A program made the translations under genes and the position numbers. Shown piece by piece: positions 35,174 through 45,579 of a stretch of 64,000 nucleotides of DNA. Position 1 is the stretch's first letter, and the number at the start of each line of letters is the position of its first letter. The notes under the pieces were generated by a model that had not been told where the DNA came from, did no database searches, and saw only the letters and a list, made by a program, of their open reading frames with translations. The stretch is from Elymus sibiricus (taxonomy: Eukaryota; Streptophyta; Magnoliopsida; Poales; Poaceae): NCBI GenBank assembly GCA_039707655.1, contig CM077666.1, positions 395,889,886-395,953,885 of the forward strand, read 5' to 3'.

Positions 35174-37295
35174 CTGTTCCAACTCCAAGTTCCAAAGGGA
35201 CAGAATTAAATTTTTAGTAAGTTTAAAATGAATATGGAGCAGCGCATCAAATCATTAGTTAGCTGTACATCTATCATAACATAACACAAAAAGTGGAACC
35301 TGAAATCAATAGATTAACATGCAAAAGGAGAAACAATCACTTTAAACGGTAATATTTTGTCTGACAGTTAAAATCAACAACACAGCGTAACAGTACCACT
35401 ATATTCCCAATCATAAACAAGATTTGGGGCATCTATCGTGCCAACAATACCACTAGTACTAATGGTTAACCAATTTCGGCCAGTATAAAAGACAAAGCTC
35501 CAGCTCTCTCAAATTGCATGTTACTGCTAAGCTTTGATTTCATGTCAAGACGTGCAGATAAAACAACTTAATCTTTTCCTTTTCATATATCGTCAGTCAT
35601 TGCATGTTGCACTGCTAACATGTTTAAACCAAAACATTTGCTCATCTGAAAAAATAAAACTACAATTTGTAAACATTTGCCTGTACAAGCATTATCACAA
35701 ACACCTATTAAGCAAAATCCTTTCATAGGCACTGGAAAAATCATGCAGCGAGTACTCAGGAAATAATCATCACTATATTCCCTCGATATCAAATCTACAA
35801 CACGTACTTATCCAATACAAAAATCAGGAAAAAAAATTGAACAGACAGAGGATGCAACAGGAAGGAGGGAGGGGGATGCGGGAAGAGGGAGGAAGGACGA
35901 AGCAGTGGTGGCTACCTGCCTATGGTCTGGTCGCTGGCGTAGCTCCGGGCGGCGGCGTTGCTGGGCGGGAGCGGCTCCTCCAGGGAGGGAAGCGCTGCTG
36001 GTGGGAGCCGCTCAGTGGCGGATCTAGGATTTTGAAACAGGGTGGTCCACCTTAAAAAAATTGACAACAAATATGACATGTCAACAAAAAACTATGTATA
36101 TGATGTTGCTAATAAATTACATCTGTAATGTTTAATCAAATCATTAGTTAGCTGTACATCTATCATGGCATAACACAAAAGGTGGAACCTGAAATCAATA
36201 GATTAACATGCAAAAGGAGAAACAATCACTAACGGTAATATTTTGTCTGACAGTTAAAATCAACAACACAGCGTAACAGTACCACTATATTCCAAATCAT
36301 AAACAAGATTTGGGGCATCTATCATGCCAACAATACCACTAGTACTAATGTGTTAACCAATTTCGGACAGTATAAAAGACAAAGCTTCTGCTCTCTCAAA
36401 TTGCATGTTGCTGCTAAGCTTTGACTTCAGGTCAAGACGGTGCAGATAAAACAACTTAATCTTTTGATCTTTTCCTTTTCATATATCGTCAGTCATTGTA
36501 TGTTTCACTGCTAACATGTTTAAACCAAAACATTTGCTCATCTGAAAAAATTCAAACTACAATTTATAAACATTTGCCACTACAAGCATTATCACAAACA
36601 CCTATCAAGCAAAATCCTTTCACATGCACTGGAAAAATCATGCAGCAAGTACTCATCAAGAAATAATCATCATTATATTCTACCAATATCAAATCTATGG
36701 CAAGTGCTCATCCAATACAAAAATCAGGAAAAAAAATTAAACAAACACAGGATGCAAAAGGAAGGAGGGAGGGGATGGGGGCAGAGGAAGGACGAAAGAG
36801 TGGTGGCCACCTGCCAATGGACTGGTCGCCGGCGTAGCTCCGGGCGGCGGCGTTGCTGGGTGGGAGCGGCTGCTCCAGGTAGGGAGGCACTGCTGGTGGG
36901 AGCCGCTCAGTGGCGGATCAAGGATTTTGAAACAAGGTGGTCCACCTTAAAAAACTGACAACAAATATGACATGTCAACACAAAACTGCGTCTATGATGT
37001 TGCTAATAAGTTACATCTGTAATGTTCAATGAAAAGACCAGCTGCATGTAAATGAATTGTATCCCATCGAGCGGCAAAAAACAAACTACATCTATGATAC
37101 TGCAAAGGCATTACATTCTGTAACTATCAAAATGAAATGCATGCCTAAATTGCACCGATGAGGATTACATGTATCAGTATCGGGCCTATACGGATAGGTA
37201 TTTCGCCATTTTGGAAAAGCGCCAATACAGGGATAGGTTTTACTATTTTTTTTAATTCACAAAAAAATGTATAGAAGCTAGGAACAGCAGATTAC

Positions 37296-37362
37296 CTTCT
37301 TGTTTGCTCTACTGTGGATGCCGAAGCAGCTCCAAGCCTCTCCAATTGACAATGTTGATGGC
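37296..37362 (-). other. 67-nt leader exon candidate, copy in unit 5
   Basis: Same edges and length as the unit 1 block. The 5' edge reads GGCCATC after CAG. Confidence 0.45.
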
Positions 37363-38610
37363 CTGTTCCAACTCCAAGTTCCAAAGGGATAGAATTAGAC
37401 TTGAATAGTAACTTTAAAATATATATGGAGCAGCACATCAAATCATTAGTTAGCTGTACATCTATGGCATAACACGAAAAGTGGAACCTGAAGATCAATA
37501 GGTCAACATGCAAAAGGAGACAATAACTATAAACGGTAATATTTTAGGTTTGACTGTTAAAATCAACAACACAGCATAACAGTACCACTATATTCCAGAT
37601 CATAAACAAGATTTGGGGAATTTATCATGCCAACAATACCACTAGTACTAATGTGTTAACCAATTTCGGACAGTATAAAAGACAAAGCTCCTGCTCTCTC
37701 AAATTGCATGTTGCAGCTAAGCTTTGGCTTCAGGTCAAGACAGTGCAGATAAAACAACTTAATCTTTTTCTTTTCATATATCGTCAGTCATTGTATGTTT
37801 CACTGCTAACATGTTTAAACCAAAACATTTGCTCAGCTGAAAAAATTCAAACTACAATTTGTAAACATTTGCCACTACAAGCATTATCACAAACACCTAT
37901 CAAGCAAAATCCTTTCACATGCACTGGAAAAATCATGCAGCAAGTACTCATCAAGAAATAATAATCATTATATTCTACCAATATCAAATCTACAGCAATG
38001 GCTCATCCAATACAAAAATCAGGAAAAAAAATTAAACAAACACAGGATGCAAGAGGAAGGAGGGAGGGGATGGGGGGAGAGGGAGGAAGGAGGAAGGACG
38101 AAAGAGTGGTGGCCACCTGCCAATGGACTGGTCGCCGGTGTAGCTCCGGGCGGCGGTGTTGCTGGGTGGGAGCGGCTACTCCAGGGAGGGAGGCGCTGCT
38201 GGTGGGAGCCACTCAGTGGTGGATCAAGGATTTTGAAACAGGGTGGTCCACCTTAAAAAAAAACTGACAACAAATATGTCATGTCAACAAAAAACTACGT
38301 CTATGATGTTGCTAATAAGTTACATCTGTAATGTTCAATGAAAAGACCAGCTGCATGTAAATGAATTGTATCCCATCTAGCGGCAAAAAAGAAACGACAT
38401 CTATGGACTATGATACTGCAAAGGCATTACATTCTGTAACTATCAAAATGAAATGCATGCCTAAAATGCACCGATGAGGATTACATGTATCAGTATCGGG
38501 CCTATACGGATAGGTAATTCGCCATTTTGGAAAAGCGCCAATACAGGGATAGGTTTTACTATTTTTTTTAATTCACAAAAAATGTATAGAAGCTAGGAAC
38601 AGCAGATTAC

Positions 38611-38677
38611 CTTCTTGTTTGCCCTACTGTGGATGCCGAAGCAGCTCCAAGCCTCTCCAATTGATAATGTTGATGCC
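38611..38677 (-). other. 67-nt leader exon candidate, copy in unit 6
   Basis: The copy nearest the first exon, with both splice edges intact. Spliced to exon 1 it keeps the upstream frame open (exon 1 ends two bases into a codon, and this block supplies one base plus 22 codons). Confidence 0.5.
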
Positions 38678-39427
38678 CTGTTCCAACTCCAAGTTCCAAA
38701 TGGATAGAATTAGACTTTTAGTAAGTTTAAAATGAATATGGAGCAGCACATCAAATCATTAGTTAGCTATACATCTATCATGGCATAACACGAAAGGTGG
38801 AACCTGAAGATCAATAGGTTAACATGCAAAAGGAGAAACAATCACTTTAAACGGTAATATTTTAGGTTTGACTGTTAAAATCAACAACACAGTGTAACAG
38901 TACCACTATATTCCAAATCATAAACAAGATTTGGGGCATCTATCATGCCATCAATACCACTAGTACTAATGTGTTAACCAATTCCGGCCAGTATAAAAGA
39001 CAAAGCTCCTGCTCTCTCAAATGGCATGTTACTACTAAGCTTTGACTTCAGGTCAAGACGGTGCAGATAAAACAACTTAATATTTTCCTTTTCATGTATC
39101 GTCAGTCATTGCATGTTCTACTGCTAAGTGCTAACATGTTTAAACCAAAACATTTGCTCCTCTGAATAAATTAAACTGTAAACATTTGCCTCTACAAGCA
39201 TTATCACAAATACCGATTAAGCAAAATCCTTTCACACGCACTGGAAAAATCATGCAGCAAGTACTCATCCAGAAATATTCATCATTATATTCTCCCAATG
39301 TCAAATCTACAGCAAGTACTCATCCAATACAAAAATCAGGAAAAAAAAATTAACAATCAGAGGATGCAAGAGGAAGGGGAGAGGGGGGTGAGGGAAGAGG
39401 GAGGAAGGACGAAGGAGTGGTGGCTAC

Positions 39428-39727
39428 CTGCCTATGGACTGGTCACCGGCGTAGCTCTGGGCGGCGGCGTTGCTGGGCGGGAGCGGCTGCTCCAGGGAGG
39501 GAGGCGTTGCTGGTGGAACCGGCTGCTCGACGGAAGGAGGCGCTGCTGGGCTCCCGTACCGGCGGCGGGGCAGCTGAGGCTTGTCAGGACCCCGATTGAT
39601 TCTACGGTGGAATTTGGGGATCGCGCTCCTGATTTGGAGGCGGATCCAGATGAAATCGGGGGAAGAAGAGAGGAACACGAAGAACAAACCCTAGCTACAG
39701 AGACTAGGAAATGAATATAACTTTCTT
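39428..39727 (-). other. Putative first exon (leader) of the protease gene
   Basis: On the minus strand a TATA box at 39755-39762 is followed by about 30 bp and then a leader with a CTAGGGTTTGTTC-type plant 5' UTR sequence. The exon ends GGCAG|GTAGCC at 39428. An open frame (PSLEQPLPPSNAAA, then YAGDQSIG) runs through it, but I see no ATG in that frame. It is therefore either 5' UTR or non-AUG coding. Transcript evidence would be needed to link it to the coding exons. Confidence 0.45.
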
Positions 39728-39754
39728 CTTAACCCTCCTTCTCTCAGTTTCCCA

Positions 39755-39762
39755 GCTTATAC
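39755..39762 (-). promoter_or_regulatory. TATA box of the protease gene
   Basis: On the minus strand the sequence reads CTGTATAAGCTGGG, about 30 bp upstream of the pyrimidine-rich start of the putative first exon. The MULE begins roughly 70-100 bp further upstream. Confidence 0.45.
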
Positions 39763-39829
39763 AGAGACTATTTGTTTGGGCTTGGGCTTCAGCTTTTGCT
39801 CCTTCTAGCCCCCTAAAAGCTGAGCCAAA

Positions 39830-40283
39830 AATGACAAATCTGACATATGGACGAAAGTATTTGACAAAATGAACCGTCGATGAAAAAATTTCACCCAGCT
39901 GACCCTTTTGTGTAACGCCCGACAGCTAGGCGCCACACTACACTGTGCAGCGCCTGGCTCTCAGGCGTCACACAACTGGCCAGCGTGGCACACCTGGGCC
40001 AGGCTGGACCCCAGACCGAGTTGTGCAACGCTTTACAGCCAGGCGCCACAAATGTAATGTGCAGCGCCTAACACCTAGGCGCCACACATACAATGTGCAG
40101 CGCCTAACGGTTAGGCGCTGCACATTCTGTTACTAGTGTCGGCTGGCCCCCTCCCACACCCCCACCCCAACCCCCACCACATCTCTTCCCACCCCGCGTT
40201 TTCCCCTCTCTCCCCCTCTCAAATCCTTCTCCAAATCTTGCAGATCTGAACTTTTTGTCCGTGGATTTCGAACCCAATCCCTC
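39830..40283 (+). mobile_element. Left arm of a MULE with hairpin-rich subterminal repeats and transposase leader
   Basis: 39913-40130 holds a series of short inverted repeats built on GCAGCGCCTAAC..TAGGCGC(C/T)(A/G)CAC, matching 56260-56330 at the other end of the element. 40140-40283 is a pyrimidine-rich leader that continues at 51953 after an inserted retrotransposon and ends in a CTCAAG|GTAATC donor. The exact outer terminus and target duplication could not be fixed; I placed the edge where the spacer changes character. Confidence 0.6.
39913..40130. repeat. Subterminal short inverted repeats of the MULE
   Basis: At least four stem-type units (GGCGCC, GCGCC...GGCGT, GCGCCTAACACCTAGGCGC, GCGCCTAACGGTTAGGCGC) occur in about 215 bp. 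They could be transposase-binding sites or hairpin formers. Similar units recur near the right end. Confidence 0.65.
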
Positions 40284-41924
40284 TGTTGGTGCAATATTTG
40301 CCCCCTTGTGTTTTGGAGATTGTTGACAGAAACAGGCATGGACTGATTTGTTTGCTAGTGCACACAGAGAGAAATAGTCCATGCAGTACCGAAGAAAATG
40401 TTGTCTCCGGTGTCCAGTTCGAAAAACTTCACCGAAGAATATCTGCACAGCAGAGAAGAATGTGTGATATCCTTTGAAGTCTTGTAGACGAGAAGAATGA
40501 CGTGAAGGAGTTGACCCCTCGAAAATTTATTGCTGACGCGAAGCAATTGGTTCGGTGATTCTGTCCGAAGAAAATTGACCGCAGCGATGGAAGTCGAAGA
40601 CGAAGTGAAGACATAGCATTCCTTTCATTATTCTTCTTCCATTTATTTGAGTCATAGGACCTCCGTACTATTAAGAGGGGTATAGGTTCTCGAAGCTTAG
40701 ATCCGCTGTGATGCTTAGCCCAAACCTATGCGAGACTGAGAGAAATCTCTTTATGTTTCGAATGATTACCTGCCAGCAGAAGACGTTGTTCTTCGGTGCT
40801 GCAGGAGATATCTTTCGAACTCCGCACGTAATGTTACCGTTGTGCTCAATTCCGACCGTTGGACTCGTGTCGTTCGGCCGTTGGCTGCTCCACATGTCCA
40901 ATTTGGTCTTTTCCCTTCAGGGAAGGCTGCGGCTATAAATAGCCACCCCGCTCCAACGTTGCCCGTTGGCTGCTCCGCTTAAGATTTATGAGAAAATTGA
41001 TTGAGCATCCCCTCTCCGAGTGATTTGAGTTTAAGATCCACCGAGAGAAAAATCAAGAGCCCAAACTTAGACAGTGGTTGAGCATCACAGTAGTTCTGAG
41101 TTAGAGTTCTTGTACCTATTACTCTTGAGAGCTGCGCACTCTCTAGACGGATAGGTGTCGGCTCGAGTGTCGAAGAGTAATTGTCTTCACCGAGCAAGAT
41201 CTTCAGCAACCAAGAGTCATTGTGGTTTGCGAAGAAGTCTGTCGAAGGTTTGGAGATCGCCGACAAGTATCTACCACGAGTGAAATCAACTGGAGTCTGA
41301 TCAACTCCGAGTTGAAGGAGAATAGGGCGAAGAGAGTTTATCTTCTGTGTTAAATCACAACCCCTCCAACCAGACGCAGTCCTTTGGCAGAAGGGCGAAC
41401 TGGTCTACCAAATTCTTCTGTCGCCATCGAGCACCACTGGTTCACTCTATTTTACTGCACCTCTTTCAGCAGTTTACCTTCGTGCTCTGTGTCGATAGTT
41501 TATCTGATCAATCATAGTTCGTTACTTAGCCTTCACATTCTCTTCATTCATTTCCATCATCCCAGTTTAAATTTATTATCGCACCTTTGTATGTTATCGT
41601 GATTTCTTTCTGGTTTGAATCCATTCACCGTGTCACCATTTCCCGTGCATTTCCATCGCAATTCATATCTAGTTTTTCCTCGTGCTATTGCATCTGTTCA
41701 TATATTGCTTTACCATCATACCGGTCAATCTTGTGATATTTTTCGCTTGATCAATTACTACTTCCTTCTTCGATAGATTTGCTCCTCTGTTGCATGTTTG
41801 TTTAAATAACTGTCTACCAAACCTTATTTCCGCTGTTGTGTTTGGGATCAATTCAAAACATTCGCAAGAATTTTTGAATCTCCCATTCACCCCCCCTCTG
41901 GTCGATATACTCTCGGTCCTAACA
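40284..41924 (+). repeat. Sirevirus 5' LTR (1.64 kb)
   Basis: It starts TGTTGGTGCAATATTTGCC and ends CGGTCCTAACA, with a TATA box at 40934. Compared with the right LTR it lacks about 21-24 bp near 40823 (GAGGAGTTAGCATT region). The LTR at 56568 has that block, so this copy suffered a deletion. Confidence 0.93.
40934..40941 (+). promoter_or_regulatory. TATA box of the Sirevirus 5' LTR
   Basis: TATAAATA lies within the palindrome GGCTATAAATAGCC, before CACCCCGCTCC. It is probably the start of the full-length transcript. Confidence 0.65.
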
Positions 41925-41938
41925 ATTGGTATCAGAGC
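41925..41938 (+). other. Primer-binding site (initiator tRNA-Met)
   Basis: ATTGGTATCAGAGC directly follows the LTR end. It is identical to the site at 57933. Confidence 0.85.
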
Positions 41939-41991
41939 GGGTACTCCTTGTCTCTGTTTATTAAAGGTCTAACAACCTTGGAGTTTTGAGT

Positions 41992-44487
41992 ATGTCGTTT
42001 GCAGGTAGATCCTCGCACTCTGAAAGGTTTCCTATCTTCGATGGAAATGACTATGTCTACTGGAAAGAGCGAATGAAAATCAGACTTCAAGCCATCAACA
42101 TTGAACTTTGGCAGATTGTGGAAAATAGATACACTGTTCAGCACCCTGATGATCCTACCTCCGATGACAAAGCTAGAATGCGATTGAATGCTCAAGCAAA
42201 AGATATTATCTGTGACAGCATCTCAAAAGACATTTTCATTCGGTTCCGAAAGCTTAACTCGGCAAAGCAACTCTGGGATGCCATCAAGGATGTTCATGAA
42301 GAATCCATTACCAGAACAGATCAACACACAGATATGCTTCGTGCCATGTTTGCAGGTTTCAGGAGTCTTCGTAAGGAAAGTGCTATGGAACTCACCGATC
42401 GGTTGACAAATATTGTTGAAAGACTTCATTAACGAGGAGTAACAGATATCACCGATAGAGATGTGGTCAACAAACTACTGAGTGCTCTTGATGCAACCTT
42501 CGATCCAATCGTGGCTGAAATCAAGCAATGACCAGACTTTGAAGAACTTCACTATGTCGAGGTCATGACGCTGTTGTCTATTCATGAAGAAAAGATGGAA
42601 CTTGAAAATGGGCATCAAGAATCTTCTTCGGAAAGTGAAGGGGAAATTCTTTCACACTATGGCAGTTCACAAGAAGAAGATGTCGAGAATCAACACTCCA
42701 TCACACGAAAACTCAAAATGCTCACAGAAAGATTTGGTGACCTCAGAAGACAAAATCTGTATCTCACAAATGATGATGAAGTTGACTTGCCTGAATCTTC
42801 AAGAAGATTACCTCCGAAAGAAATTAAGTTCTTCAAATGCGAACAATTCGTCCACTACATCACAGACTGTCCTTGCTGCTGGGAGCAAGATGAAAAACCT
42901 AGCAGCAGATGGATTTATCTTCACTGCTCTGCATTCACTCGAGTAGATCGTCACACTAAGCTCTCGGAGAAAAATGAATTTGTCATTTTTTCTTCGACGA
43001 GACCAGTCACTGACGCGCAAACCAGAGCGGCCATTGAATCTAATATGAAGAGAATATCGCAGCTGACTAGAGTGTGTGCTGAAATGAATATGGAATCTGA
43101 AGATGAAACATCCGAATCAGAATCAGAAGACGAAGAGCTTTACAGAAGACAAGGAAGAGGCAATGCATTCGTCGCTTATGAATAATCCGAGAAGTCTCTC
43201 GAGTCAGACACGGACGATAATGCTTCAAGTGATGATGAACCAATCGCACTCTGTCTCATGGCAAAAACCTCAAAGGATTAGGTATCAGCAAAGCACCAAA
43301 AATCTATGACTGAATATTCCTCTGAATACATTACCTGTGCTAAACTTGTTAAGATTGCAAAATCTCAACAAGATGAGCTTGAAAAACTTGAGATGAATCT
43401 CAGGAAAACCGAAGGATTACTGGTCAAAGAGATGGAGAAGAATCAAGAGTTGATTGAAAAGCATGATGCTTTTTCTTCAATGATTGATGATCTTTCTAAA
43501 CGATATGATTCTCTTGCAGTCGACTACGAGAGTTTATCTGATGAACTCCTTAGCAGGAATCAAGAACTCGAGTCACTGAAAGAGTCTTATAACGTGCTTG
43601 CGAAAGAAAAAGCTTCTCTCTTCGCCGAGCAATCTAACAACCTTCCTGATGATTTTGTGCCTACTTGCTCAAAATGCCTATAACGTAGCAATGCTGATTC
43701 GAATGCTGAAACATCCAATGCTGTCATCGAGATTATTGCAACTACTACGAATGATATCTCTAACCCCTCTTCCGAGGAATTTGTGGCTATCTCTGATGAA
43801 AATTGCAGGCTAAAGAACTTGCTTGAGACAGGAATGCTAAAGAGCCTCAAAGGGAATCAAACACTATGTGATGTGCTCAAGAAGTCAATACTGGACAAAA
43901 ATCCCTGAAAGGAAGGATTGGGTTTCGAAAGGAAACTCAACGTTGATGGAACTTACTGGACTCCCGAGCAATATCCTTGAACGAGTTGGGTTCTTGCTAA
44001 AAGCAAAACTCTTGAACCTGCACTCATGTCTGGATATGACACTCCCATTCCTGTTATTTCTGATGAGTCTAATGACTCAAACTACAAATTTTTCAAACAA
44101 CAGAATGGTAAGGTTTTCGCTCGGTATGTTGGGACTAACTGCAGGTCTGGTTCACCCAAGAAGCAAATCTGGGTGAAGAAGTGCATCATTGAAAATTTAT
44201 CTTTCACTGCTAACCCGGATATGCAGAGCAACTCTCCTCGAGGAAATGACAATCACTCGCAGATTGACACTGCAACTTCCTCGAATGAATGTCGATTAAA
44301 AATTCGACAAAAGGAGTACATGCGTATCTCCTCGAATCATTATACTCATGTGTCTGGGAACAATTTCAATGCTTACTCTCGAAGTGCACAGGTGAACCGC
44401 AGAAATCAACAACGGAACATCCCTGCTCAGACAAGACAAATGAGGTCTGCGCCATCCACACAAGTGTGGGTTGCGAGAAAGAACTAA
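41992..44487 (+). pseudogene. Sirevirus gag with premature stops but no frameshift
   Basis: One frame runs for about 830 codons and is collinear with the intact gag at 57999-60434. It has an N-terminal Copia gag domain (FPIFDGNDYVYWKERMKI), a zinc knuckle near 42830 that reads FKCEQFVHYITDC and so has lost a conserved Gly, an acidic stretch, and a coiled-coil part (KTEGLLVKEMEKNQELIEKH). In-frame stops occur at 42430, 42529, 43183, 43279, 43681, 43906 and 43978 before the natural TAA at 44485. Several (42529, 43906, 43978) are TGA where the relative has Arg, consistent with CGA to TGA changes. The particle protein would have to come from another element. Confidence 0.85.
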
Positions 44488-45579
44488 CTCTTCTTGCAGG
44501 AACTCTCTCTCTCAGGGATTCTATTCAATTATCTTCAGCCCTGAGATCTATCTTGTTGGTGCTAGTTCTTTGTGTTAATTAGTTCTTAGTTTGTTGTTTG
44601 TCTTCGAGTTGCCGTGTTTGTGTTTCGTCCGATGAACAACCCACTCATAGCTCCTCGTTTGGTGTTTCTTTTTCTTCTGACTGAGTGTTTTGTTTCGGAC
44701 CCTTTTATCCCTCCATTCTATCTCATCCAAATCTATGTTGTCCGTCATGAGCATGCAATTTGATCTGAAGAAGATCTCTCTTCGATGTCCTTGGTCGCGA
44801 AAGAAATCAACTTCAAGCTTTATCCATTTTGTCTCGGAGCCCTTCTTCAAATCTTTCGGTCTCCCGCTCTCTTCCCGAGTTTCTCGCAGAAAACAGTTGC
44901 CACATGCACACAATCTCCACAATCGTGATCGTGTCCGTCGAATGCGGAACGTCCCGCAACTGTGGGCCGTAGATTTCGGAGCGGAAATTCTGCTCTCTAG
45001 CTATAAATATCCCTCATCGCGTCACGTCTTCTTCTTCAATTCCACAAACCCTCGTCCACGTCCACCCGAGCCCGAGCTCGAAGCAACTCCGACGAGGAGC
45101 TACGCTGTGCAACTCTGGTGAAGTCTCGTCGCAGCTGGTCATGCCGGTGCAGTAATCTTCCCTCCCGCATTGCCGTAGTCGATCTAAGTTGCCAAGTTAG
45201 GGCGCTTGGATCTAGAACTGCTCCTCTCCAACTCTCTGTTCTTAGGGCAGTTCTTACCGATGCTATTTTCTACAATTTATCTCACCGCGATAGATCTTTA
45301 GGAATCACTAGGATTTGACGGGTACGGTTTGTAGATCTTCCTCGTACTGGTTTTCTTCATCTAGGGTTCATGTGTAATTATCCGAAAGATTAGATAGCTA
45401 TCAACCTGCCTAGAATTTTTCTGTGGCTAGCTTGTAAAGTCTATCGATGATATCTTTCTGTTTTTCCATGTGCTCCTTGTTGGACTCCCTCAAAAATCAT
45501 TTTCGTACAAAATATTCCTGTGCATGCTTATGACCCTACCCTTTTTCCCTCGCATCTATTTCTATTTCACAGGTTGGTC
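44488..45579 (+). promoter_or_regulatory. Non-coding segment replacing pol: possible internal promoter and leader intron
   Basis: pol is expected here, but no protease, integrase or RT residue can be read in any frame. A TATAAATA box lies at 45002-45009 after a GC-rich stretch and before a CT-rich leader, as in plant promoters. A pyrimidine tract and acceptor (TTCTATTTCACAG) at about 45572 lies 8 bases before the ATG of the extra ORF. The beginning (44490-44500) also has a TCTTCTTGCAG acceptor-like site. The origin could be an ancient internal promoter or captured host DNA. Confidence 0.45.
45002..45009 (+). promoter_or_regulatory. TATA box upstream of the Sirevirus extra ORF
   Basis: TATAAATA occurs in CTAGCTATAAATATCCCTCATC, about 575 bp upstream of the extra ORF. 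The context differs from the LTR TATA box (no TAGCCACCCC), so it is not simply an LTR copy. Confidence 0.45.

Larger units (their letters stand above)
32340..39516 (-). repeat. Tandem array of six ~1.3 kb units carrying copies of the leader exons
   Basis: Units start at about 32340, 33622, 34723, 36017, 36912 and 38218, each with GGCGGATCTAGGATTTTGAAACAGG-like sequence. Lengths are roughly 1282, 1101, 1294, 895, 1306 and 1299 bp. Unit 2 lacks ~190 bp and unit 4 lacks ~400 bp. Each full unit holds, on the minus strand, the 3' part of leader exon 1 with its splice donor and a 67-nt exon-like block. The sixth unit merges with the unique first exon at 39428-39727. The array lies between the first exon and the coding exons of the protease gene, so it amplifies part of that gene's 5' region. 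Confidence 0.85.

Noticed and set aside
32340..39516. Unit boundaries reading CAGTGGCGGAT as hAT transposon ends
   Set aside because: No opposing inverted end or 8-bp duplication could be seen in the units, so a hAT origin is not supported.
32340..39516. CRISPR-like or satellite interpretation of the array
   Set aside because: Units are ~1.3 kb, carry splice sites and merge with a unique first exon; there is no short repeat/spacer pattern.
42584..44582. Alternative-frame ORFs within the decayed gag
   Set aside because: They are other-frame shadows; the true gag frame is collinear with the intact gag at 57999.
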